A stretch of DNA of 11,918 bases from assembly GCA_020025035.1 (NCBI GenBank), contig JAHHSU010000038.1:1-11918 (forward strand), read 5' to 3'. The translations under genes and the position numbers were made by a program. The DNA comes from Thomasclavelia sp. (lineage in GTDB: Bacteria; Bacillota_I; Bacilli_A; Erysipelotrichales; Coprobacillaceae). The notes under the pieces are model-generated. The model saw only the letters and a list, made by a program, of their open reading frames with translations, was not told the DNA's origin and ran no database searches. Every line of letters begins with the position of its first letter. Position 1 is the stretch's first letter. Positions 6,479 through 11,918 of this stretch are shown here, in pieces.

Positions 6479-7378
6479 CTAATCCCCCATTCTTCTTTCT
6501 AAAATCTTTATAAAAGTTTCCTTGATGGTTTGATTATGAATTACTTCTACAACTGGCATGAAATATCCATACGTAACTAATTGCATTGCTTGGTCTTTAG
6601 TTAAACCTCTTGATTGCAAATAGAAAAGATGTTCTTCATCATACTTTCCAACACCAGCAGCATGAGATGCCTTGACATCATATTCATCAATAAATAAATA
6701 TGGATTTGCTTTAGCAATACAATCTTGATCAAAAATCATAATCTTACTTACTTGATGTGTTTGAGATTGACTATTTCCTTTTTCAATTCGACCAACACCA
6801 TCAAAACATAAGTAACTTCCTTCTTTAACTACTCCGTAATTATTCATTTTTCCATATGTGTTAGGTTTTAAATGATGAAATGCTATTTCTATATTCTTAT
6901 TAGAATGATTAGTTGATAGTGCAGCAATACGTACATTTACAGTTGCTCCTTGACCATCTAAATCATAATTATATTTCCCTTGCATGTTTCCTAATGATAA
7001 CTGTGCATAAGCACTTTCTACAATTGCATTATCAAATATAATATTTTTTTCCTCAATTATATAATCTTGACTTGTTTCATCTAAAACTAGAACAGCTAAA
7101 GATGCATCATTTAATACAGATAGCTTTCTAGTATAATGACTAGAACTATTTATCTTTCTAATTTCAATTAGTTCTACCTTAGTATGATTATCAATTTTAC
7201 ACTCTAAGTTATAGTCATCACTATCTAATTCTATTATCAATTCAAATGTAATTGGCATTTTATTTTGAAATAGTAGTTGATCATTTTTAAAAGATACGCC
7301 ATCTGGTAAATTTGATTTTATTACATTCCCATTTTTTAAATATAAATAATACTCTATTTCTTCCAATATTTCTATCAT
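6479..7378 (-). CDS. sufD: Fe-S cluster assembly protein SufD, short form
   Basis: Second SufBD-fold subunit of the SufBC2D scaffold; partner of SufB for iron entry and cluster formation. The reading from ATG 7378 gives 299 residues, against about 420-440 for E. coli or B. subtilis SufD; the missing part is at the N-terminus. The conserved C-terminal core is present: DEYDVKASHAAGVGKYDEEHLFYLQSRGLTKDQAMQL-type sequence with the His (about residue 239) corresponding to the functional His of E. coli SufD. A GTG at 7408 would add ten residues but overlaps sufC by 29 bases and has no good ribosome binding site; ATG 7378 lies one base after the sufC stop, suggesting coupled translation. Start choice is therefore moderately certain. 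Confidence 0.9.
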   Translation of the reverse strand: MIEILEEIEYYLYLKNGNVIKSNLPDGVSFKNDQLLFQNKMPITFELIIELDSDDYNLECKIDNHTKVELIEIRKINSSSHYTRKLSVLNDASLAVLVLDETSQDYIIEEKNIIFDNAIVESAYAQLSLGNMQGKYNYDLDGQGATVNVRIAALSTNHSNKNIEIAFHHLKPNTYGKMNNYGVVKEGSYLCFDGVGRIEKGNSQSQTHQVSKIMIFDQDCIAKANPYLFIDEYDVKASHAAGVGKYDEEHLFYLQSRGLTKDQAMQLVTYGYFMPVVEVIHNQTIKETFIKILERRMGD

Positions 7379-7379
7379 A

Positions 7380-8192
7380 TTATTTACCAAATCTTTCTTT
7401 ATTTGCACAATTTTCTAAAATAATTGGTTTTTTGTCTTCACTTTTTAATTCATATCCCAATTCTTTAATCCACACATAACCTTCTCTATCAATTTTTTCC
7501 ACTACTTCATAACCACCATCTAATATTATTTTTCCTGCTACTAATACATGAACATGTGTTGGCTTTACTAAATCAAATAAACGTTCATAATGAGAAACCA
7601 TTAAACATCCAAAATTTTCATTACGCATAGAATTAATCGCATTAGCAACAATACGTAAGGCATCTACATCTAATCCAGAATCTATTTCGTCTAATAAGGA
7701 AATTTTTGGTTGTAATAATTTCATCTGTAATATTTCATTACGTTTTTTTTCACCACCAGAAAAACCTTCATTTAAATAACGATGGGCTAAATTTGGATCC
7801 ATTTGTAATTCTTCAATTTCATGATCTAACATACGTATAAATTTTAATAATGAAATTGGTTTATCTAATCTTGAATTAATTGCAGATTTTAAAAAGTCCG
7901 AATTAGTAACCCCTGGAATTTCTTGAGGATATTGCATACCTAAAAATATACCTACTCTTGCTCGTTGATCTACACTCATATCTAACACATTTTTTCCATC
8001 TAAAGTAATTTGGCCTTTTGTTACTTTATACTTTGGATGTCCCATAATAGTAGAAAGTAATGTAGATTTACCATTTCCATTAGGTCCCATAATTGCATGT
8101 ACTTCTCCTGTATTTATGGTAAGATTTACGCCATTTAAAATTTTCTTATCTCCTACTTCTACATGTAAGTCCTTAATCATTAAAGTTGACAT
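7380..8192 (-). CDS. sufC: Fe-S cluster assembly ATPase SufC
   Basis: ABC-type ATPase that dimerises on SufB and SufD and drives conformational changes of the scaffold; cytoplasmic, not a transporter. The 270 residues show Walker A GPNGNGKST (36-44), the Q-loop Gln87 in GMQYPQEIPGV, signature FSGGEKKR (144-151), Walker B ISLLDE with catalytic Glu169, the D-loop SGLD and the switch His201 in SHYERL. The GEKKRNEILQ wording after the signature is characteristic of SufC. First gene of the operon; ATG 8192 follows a G-rich AAAGGGGCGG ribosome binding site. The C-terminal tail past the H-loop is slightly longer than in many SufC proteins. Confidence 0.97.
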   Translation of the reverse strand: MSTLMIKDLHVEVGDKKILNGVNLTINTGEVHAIMGPNGNGKSTLLSTIMGHPKYKVTKGQITLDGKNVLDMSVDQRARVGIFLGMQYPQEIPGVTNSDFLKSAINSRLDKPISLLKFIRMLDHEIEELQMDPNLAHRYLNEGFSGGEKKRNEILQMKLLQPKISLLDEIDSGLDVDALRIVANAINSMRNENFGCLMVSHYERLFDLVKPTHVHVLVAGKIILDGGYEVVEKIDREGYVWIKELGYELKSEDKKPIILENCANKERFGK

Positions 8193-8263
8193 AGTACCGC
8201 CCCTTTCTTCACCATTCTATACAAAACCGTGGCTAAACTCAATTAATATGATTATTTTTTATC

Positions 8264-8292
8264 ATTATACACAATGTTTATACCGATATCAA
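8264..8292 (-). promoter_or_regulatory. Promoter of the sufCDSUB operon
   Basis: Minus-strand TTGATA (8287-8292), exactly 17 bases, then TATAAT (8264-8269): a near-consensus sigma-A promoter, about 70 bases from the sufC start. No known Fe-S or iron regulator box is recognisable around it. Confidence 0.75.
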
Positions 8293-8310
8293 AAGATTAT
8301 ACAATTTAAC

Positions 8311-8339
8311 TTGAAAATTTTTGTTCTTCTACATAAAAT
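8311..8339 (+). promoter_or_regulatory. Promoter of the ECF S-component gene
   Basis: Plus-strand TTGAAA (8311-8316), 17 bases, then TAAAAT (8334-8339), followed by AAGGAG (8358-8363) and ATG 8371. It is back-to-back with the suf promoter, their -35 boxes being 18 bases apart. Confidence 0.65.
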
Positions 8340-8370
8340 GAATGTAAAATAATAAAAAAGGAGTAATATT

Positions 8371-8979
8371 ATGAAATCTACAAAAATAAAAAACACTACA
8401 TTATTTTCTTTTTTTCTTGCAATAGAATTAATTCTTTTATTTACCCCACTAGGTTTTCTTCGTATAGGACCTCTTTCAGCAACATTAATGCATATCCCAG
8501 TCATTATCATTTCCATCATTATGGGTACAAAATATGGAACATTTTTAGGGTTAATATTTGGAATAAGTAGTATAGCAGTAGCTACATTTTCACCCGATAT
8601 AACGGCATTTTGTTTTTCACCATTTGTCACTGTTGGAAATATTAGTGGAAATTGGTCTAGTCTTATTGTAGCTATTGTTCCTCGTCTACTCATTGGAATT
8701 TGTACTGCAACTACATTTAAACTTGTTCATAAAAAAATGAATATAACATTTAGTACAATTATTGCTGCATTAATTGGATCACTAGTCAACACATTACTAG
8801 TACTTGCTTTAATCTATACATTATTTGGAAAAAGTTACGCTGTGGCAATTAATGTCCCATATAGTACACTTATCCATGTATTACTAACAATCATTTTTAC
8901 AAATGGTATATTCGAAGCAATCATTGCTAGTATCATTACTACAGCAGTAGTTAAAGGAAGCCAAAAAATAATTAAATAA
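8371..8979 (+). CDS. ECF transporter S component (substrate-binding membrane protein; vitamin not determined)
   Basis: Small integral membrane protein predicted to bind a vitamin-like substrate and work with an energy-coupling module (EcfA1, EcfA2, EcfT) encoded elsewhere. The 202 residues are almost entirely hydrophobic, with about six predicted membrane segments and positively charged ends. The stretch GPLSATLMHIPVIIISIIMG followed by TKYGTFLGLIFGISS is the typical 'A-x-x-x-A/P-lined helix plus GxxxGxxxGLxFGL' region of the ECF_trnsprt family. Related proteins include the pantothenate S component PanT, but nothing here fixes the substrate: there is no vitamin biosynthesis gene or riboswitch beside it. 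ATG 8371 has AAGGAG seven bases upstream. The next gene follows after 53 bases on the same strand. Confidence 0.82.
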   Translation: MKSTKIKNTTLFSFFLAIELILLFTPLGFLRIGPLSATLMHIPVIIISIIMGTKYGTFLGLIFGISSIAVATFSPDITAFCFSPFVTVGNISGNWSSLIVAIVPRLLIGICTATTFKLVHKKMNITFSTIIAALIGSLVNTLLVLALIYTLFGKSYAVAINVPYSTLIHVLLTIIFTNGIFEAIIASIITTAVVKGSQKIIK

Positions 8980-8993
8980 AACTTATAAATTGT

Positions 8994-9046
8994 ACGATTT
9001 GATCTATATTAAGTATAAGGAGGGGTTATACGATGTATCAAATCGT
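8994..9046 (+). promoter_or_regulatory. Nested hairpin around the start of the AI-2E-family gene
   Basis: A perfect 10-base inverted repeat, ACGATTTGAT (8994-9003) and ATCAAATCGT (9037-9046), encloses an inner perfect 6-base stem GTATAA (9013-9018) / TTATAC (9026-9031) whose seven-base loop is GGAGGGG, the ribosome binding site. The start codon 9033-9035 lies in the internal loop. The right outer arm covers codons 2-5. This suggests control of translation initiation; it matches no family I know. Confidence 0.5.
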
Positions 9047-10094
9047 TCAGTTTATCAAAAAATTAGCTAACAAAGAATATATGTATAGTATTTTTAGTAT
9101 TCTAGGTATCTCCGTTATTATATTTGTATTATATATGACCCAACAAGTATGGATAAGCTGGTTTACCTTTATCATTAAAATGATAAAACCTTTTATTATC
9201 GGTTTTATCATTGCATATATATTCTATCCTCTAGTTTCCTTTTTTGAAAGATATCACATAAAACGTGGAGTTGCAATTTTCTTATTAATCATATTGATAC
9301 TTCTATTGATATTTATCTTTATGGGAAAACTACTTCCTTTACTGTATCAATATGCAATGGATCTATCTAGTACCTTTCATTCTGGCATTAAAGAAATCGA
9401 AGAAGTACTGCTTCATTCGTTTAATCTAGATTTATCCAATATCTCAGATTATCTATATACCAAAATTAATGAATTTATCGAACCTGATTTTTTAGTTAAC
9501 ACGTCAATAAGTATGGTTTCTCAAATACTATCCTTTATAGGAAATCTAATCATTTACATCGTTTTAAGTATCTATTTTTTGTTTGATTACAATCGAATAC
9601 GTCAAAAAATAAAATTATATTCTAAATCTATTCACCCTAAACTACCACATTATTTAACCTCTATTGATAAACAACTGACTGAATATTTTAAAGCCTTTGG
9701 CATATTAATGTTGATTCAAGCAATTATGTATGGTGCAATATATGCTTTGTTAGGACATCCAGATTGGGTAATACTTGGTTTATTAACTGGAATAAGTGGG
9801 ATTTTCCCATATATTGGAACTATTATTGCAAATACTTTTGGATTAATTACCACATTAAGTTTAGGATCTACCAAGGCATTCATATTAATTATTTTAATTT
9901 GTATTGTCTCTAATATTGACGCCTATTATATTACACCTAAAATATATTCTAAAAAAATTAAAATTGAACCTATTTGGAGTATTATGGCTCTTATTATAGC
10001 TTCCTCTCTTTTTGGCGCATTAGGAATCGTTGTTGCAATGCCTACCCTTATTATACTTAAAATCACTTACCAAACTTATCAAAACCAAAAATAA
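9033..10094 (+). CDS. AI-2E family transporter (YdbI/TqsA-like membrane protein)
   Basis: Polytopic membrane protein of the AI-2E transporter family (PF01594). Family members have been linked to autoinducer-2 export (TqsA) and, in others, to sodium or proton antiport, so the family name should not be read as a function. The 353 residues have the expected layout: two N-terminal membrane helices, a third helix at about 82-100, a soluble helical segment at about 105-155, then four or five closely spaced helices. The diagnostic C-terminal GLLTGISGIFPYIGTIIANTFGLITTL region is present. ATG 9033 is preceded by AAGGAGGGG (9017-9025), which sits in a hairpin loop. Probably cotranscribed with the upstream ECF gene. 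Its stop codon lies inside the terminator palindrome. Confidence 0.9.
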   Translation: MYQIVQFIKKLANKEYMYSIFSILGISVIIFVLYMTQQVWISWFTFIIKMIKPFIIGFIIAYIFYPLVSFFERYHIKRGVAIFLLIILILLLIFIFMGKLLPLLYQYAMDLSSTFHSGIKEIEEVLLHSFNLDLSNISDYLYTKINEFIEPDFLVNTSISMVSQILSFIGNLIIYIVLSIYFLFDYNRIRQKIKLYSKSIHPKLPHYLTSIDKQLTEYFKAFGILMLIQAIMYGAIYALLGHPDWVILGLLTGISGIFPYIGTIIANTFGLITTLSLGSTKAFILIILICIVSNIDAYYITPKIYSKKIKIEPIWSIMALIIASSLFGALGIVVAMPTLIILKITYQTYQNQK

Positions 10095-10122
10095 CTAGAG
10101 TATATACTCTAGTTATTTTTTT
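10087..10122. terminator. Bidirectional terminator between convergent genes
   Basis: A perfect 34-base palindrome (10087-10120) centred on TATATA, with A-rich left and T-rich right edges, serves both strands. It contains the TAA of the AI-2E-family gene (10092-10094) in its left arm and the TAA of the kinase-like gene (10113-10115) in its right arm. Confidence 0.92.
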
Positions 10123-10700
10123 ATCAAATAATTAGATATTTCTTCTAATGATTGTTCAAACTCTTCCATTGATGAATTATTAAAAATCAATAATTCCCCA
10201 TTACAATCTGGTTCTGTAAACAATTTTGGAACAGAAAAATCACGTTGAGAAATATACGCTTGCCAATTTGCTAATTTCCATGTATCTCTAGGTGAGTTAC
10301 GTTCAATCATACGTTGACGACATACTTCTATATCAGTATTTACCCAAATCACATAAAGTTTAGCTCCTTTTTCTTTTGTTTGTTTCATCATTTTATCTAC
10401 CCATTCTTTATTTCGAATTTCACGAGTAAATGGTGCATTGATTAAAACAAGGTCAGCATATTCCAATGCCTCAATTGCAAAATTTTCAACAACTTCATAT
10501 TCAGGATTTCTTACCCATTTTTCAAAAAAAGGAGAACTTCTATTTTCTTCTTCATTAGCCACTCTAAAAATTTGATGTGATAAAGGAATTAATGTATCCT
10601 TGTCTAAATATACAATATTTTTTAATTTTTTTGACAATTCCTTAGAGACAAATGTCTTTCCACATGCAGGTGGAGATGTAACTAATAATAATTTTTTCAT
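10113..10700 (-). CDS. P-loop kinase-like ATPase (AAA_33/zeta-like nucleotide kinase fold), substrate unknown
   Basis: Predicted small-molecule kinase or related P-loop NTPase; no substrate can be assigned. The 195 residues start with a beta strand and the P-loop SPPACGKTF (9-17), followed by YLDKDTL (31-37), a typical acidic substrate/metal motif of this fold, and VLINAPFTREIR (about 84-95) as a Walker-B-like strand. The WVNTDIEVCRQRMIERNSPRDTWK stretch (about 118-141) looks like the arginine-rich lid of shikimate- and gluconate-kinase relatives. The first P-loop glycine is replaced by Ser, which leaves the GK[ST] core. I recall close relatives annotated only as AAA family ATPases in Clostridia. 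ATG 10700 follows GGAGGG. TATAAT boxes at 10740-10750 may belong to its promoter, but no convincing -35 is seen. Convergent with the AI-2E-family gene. Confidence 0.75.
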   Translation of the reverse strand: MKKLLLVTSPPACGKTFVSKELSKKLKNIVYLDKDTLIPLSHQIFRVANEEENRSSPFFEKWVRNPEYEVVENFAIEALEYADLVLINAPFTREIRNKEWVDKMMKQTKEKGAKLYVIWVNTDIEVCRQRMIERNSPRDTWKLANWQAYISQRDFSVPKLFTEPDCNGELLIFNNSSMEEFEQSLEEISNYLIKK

Positions 10701-11030
10701 ATACTACCCTCCATATTATCTAATATATTAGTTTTTATGATTATATTATATTGCTTCTACACAACATAATATGTAATATCATGTATACTAATATTATATA
10801 TGATGATAATACTTATTTTACCTTTTTTTAAAAATTGAAAAATATTTCAAAAAAATGATAAAATATTTAAAATTAAATAACTTACTTTGTTCATTAAAGT
10901 ATATTAAACAAGTAACGATTTATAACTATTTTACCTTTTGTACATCATCTTTTAAAACAGGTTATAACTAGATATACTTTAATTACTTAAGGTATTTTAA
11001 CATTTACAGTATAATGAAATTTTTGCAAAT
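10701..11030. other. AT-rich intergenic region without recognisable gene
   Basis: Between the kinase-like gene and the rpsD terminator lie about 330 bases of very AT-rich DNA with stop codons in all frames. I see no conserved RNA fold or tRNA. Two notable items are the overlapping TATAAT boxes at 10740-10750 on the minus strand and an 11-base inverted repeat, TTAAAGTATAT (10894-10904) and ATATACTTTAA (10972-10982), with a third partial copy at 11075-11084. Confidence 0.6.
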
Positions 11031-11070
11031 AAAAAAAACTTAATTGTTTAAGTATTCAAACAATCAAGTT
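11031..11070 (-). terminator. Rho-independent terminator of rpsD
   Basis: Minus-strand arms 11058-11070 and 11037-11049 pair over 13 bases with one G-T wobble, have an eight-base loop, and are followed by an eight-base T-run. It lies 19 bases after the rpsD stop codon. Confidence 0.92.
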
Positions 11071-11088
11071 CTGTTTAAAGTATACCTT

Positions 11089-11694
11089 TTATCCAAGTCT
11101 GTTATAATATTCAACAATTAATGCTTCATTAATTTCTTGATTTAATTCAGATCTTTCAGGTAATCTTACTAATTTACCTTCTAATTTTTCACTATTAAAC
11201 TCTACAAATCCAGGAATAAATGTAGTAGATTCAACACAAGATTTAATAACTGTTAAATTTCTTGATTTTTCTCTTACAGAAATTACATCTCCAATTTTAA
11301 CTTGAATTGAAGGGATATTAGCTTTTCTACCATTTACTAAAATATGTCCATGGTTTACTAATTGTCTAGCTGCTCTACGAGTAGATGCTAAACCTAATCG
11401 ATATACAACATTATCTAATCTTGTTTCTAATAGGCATAAGAAGTTGTAACCTTTAACACCTTCCATTTTTCCAGCTCTTTTAAATGTATTATGGAATTGT
11501 TTTTCATTTACTCCATACATATATCTTACTTTTTGTTTTTCAGCTAATTGTGTACCATACTCAGTCATTTTTTTTCTTTTTTGACCGTGTTGTCCAGGTC
11601 CATATGCTCTTTTGTTTAATTCCTTTCCTGTTTCTAAAGTAGAAAATCCTAAACGTCTAGAAATTTTCCATTGTGGTCCAGTATAACGTGACAT
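11089..11694 (-). CDS. rpsD: 30S ribosomal protein S4, zinc-free (C-minus) type
   Basis: Primary 16S rRNA-binding protein that nucleates assembly of the 30S body and contributes to decoding fidelity; in Firmicutes it also represses its own mRNA. The 201 residues begin MSRYTGPQWKISRRLGF and continue with RAYGPGQHGQKRKK (about 29-42), both S4 hallmarks. The S4 RNA-binding domain is at about 91-155: LDNVVYRLGLASTRRAARQLVNHGHILVNG, then IPSIQVKIGDVISV. The N-terminus lacks the four zinc-binding cysteines of the C-plus form, so it is the zinc-independent version. ATG 11694 follows TGGAGGA at good spacing. It is a single-gene unit with its own promoter, structured leader and terminator. Confidence 0.97.
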   Translation of the reverse strand: MSRYTGPQWKISRRLGFSTLETGKELNKRAYGPGQHGQKRKKMTEYGTQLAEKQKVRYMYGVNEKQFHNTFKRAGKMEGVKGYNFLCLLETRLDNVVYRLGLASTRRAARQLVNHGHILVNGRKANIPSIQVKIGDVISVREKSRNLTVIKSCVESTTFIPGFVEFNSEKLEGKLVRLPERSELNQEINEALIVEYYNRLG

Positions 11695-11870
11695 TTTTAT
11701 TCCTCCATCTAATATAATATTTTTGCTTAAAGATTATTAGACGCATGACTCATATTAGTAGTGTTTATATTAAGTATTTCTCATCGCAGCTAGATACTCT
11801 ACAAACGTGGATATTACCTGGTTACAAACACTTTTCTAATAACATCATGTGCTGCCTCTTTTGTAGCACC
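11695..11870 (-). ncRNA. Structured rpsD leader, probable S4 autoregulatory element
   Basis: The roughly 175-base leader folds on the minus strand into a 5-prime hairpin (11865-11869 with 11849-11853) and three nested helices: CATGA/TCATG (11845-11849 with 11744-11748), TATTAG/CTAATA (11836-11841 with 11753-11758) and AGTGTTT/AAACACT (11826-11832 with 11760-11766), which enclose about 59 bases. A second CTAATAA at 11734-11740 can compete for the middle helix. Autogenous control of rpsD by S4 through a leader is established in B. subtilis; that this is the equivalent element is inference from position and structure. Confidence 0.6.
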
Positions 11871-11875
11871 TAATC

Positions 11876-11904
11876 ATTTTATAATATTTTACTCGCTTTT
11901 ACAA
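11876..11904 (-). promoter_or_regulatory. Promoter of rpsD
   Basis: Minus-strand TTGTAA (11899-11904), 17 bases, TAAAAT (11876-11881). An overlapping alternative is TTGTAC with TATTAT at 18 bases spacing. Initiation would fall near 11869, at the start of the structured leader. Confidence 0.55.
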
Positions 11905-11918
11905 GTACAATTTATAAA

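Noticed and set aside
8116..8352. Plus-strand open frame from the sufC start into the divergent promoter region
   Set aside because: It overlaps both promoters and sufC on the opposite strand and has no ribosome binding site.
8289..8693. Minus-strand open frame over the ECF gene
   Set aside because: Shadow of the ECF S-component gene; the suf promoter lies within it and the product resembles no family.
8991..9020. Separate promoter for the AI-2E-family gene (TTGTAC, 17-18 bases, TATAAG)
   Set aside because: The -10 would overlap the ribosome binding site, leaving no usable leader.
11695..11870. T-box or metabolite riboswitch upstream of rpsD
   Set aside because: No T-box consensus and no known riboswitch core seen; an S4 leader is the simpler explanation.

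Overview
The window is strongly AT-rich with short intergenic gaps and consistently good AGGAGG-type ribosome binding sites, which points to a low-GC Firmicute. Gene content (SufC-D-S-U-B iron-sulfur operon, cysteine-free type S4, a YbxB-like methyltransferase after rplL, L10-type leader) and a shortened L11 loop suggest the Erysipelotrichia/Mollicutes side of the phylum; this placement is an inference. SufS ends at a UGA stop, which fits the standard bacterial code rather than the Mycoplasma code. No tRNA, rRNA, CRISPR array or transposon is visible, and no gene inside the window looks broken.

Layout. 1-758: the left end, with a YbxB/RsmC-like rRNA methyltransferase on the minus strand; rpoB is expected just beyond base 1. 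828-3208: a minus-strand ribosomal protein cluster rplK-rplA-rplJ-rplL (L11, L1, L10, L7/L12) with its own promoter, two look-alike candidate L1 operators (before rplK and before rplA), an L10 leader with attenuator before rplJ, and a terminator after rplL. 3419-8292: the minus-strand suf operon sufC-sufD-sufS-sufU-sufB, packed with overlaps or near-zero gaps and driven by a TTGATA-17-TATAAT promoter. 8311-10094: a divergent plus-strand pair, an ECF transporter substrate-binding (S) protein and an AI-2E-family membrane protein. 10113-10700: a convergent minus-strand P-loop kinase-like gene. 10701-11088: a gene-free AT-rich gap. 11089-11904: minus-strand rpsD (S4) with terminator, structured leader and promoter.

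How it works together. The left part supplies the large-subunit L11/L1 stalk and GTPase stalk proteins, and three r-protein feedback sites (L1, L10, S4) can be proposed from the RNA structure. The suf genes encode a complete minimal Fe-S assembly machine: SufS/SufU mobilise sulfur, SufB-C-D is the scaffold. The window is mainly core housekeeping DNA rather than an accessory island, so I do not claim a new system. The most unusual items are a duplicated candidate L1 operator, a four-residue deletion in the thiopeptide-binding loop of L11, a nested hairpin that displays the ribosome binding site of the AI-2E-family gene, a switch-like rpsD leader, and a perfect palindrome holding the stop codons of two convergent genes.
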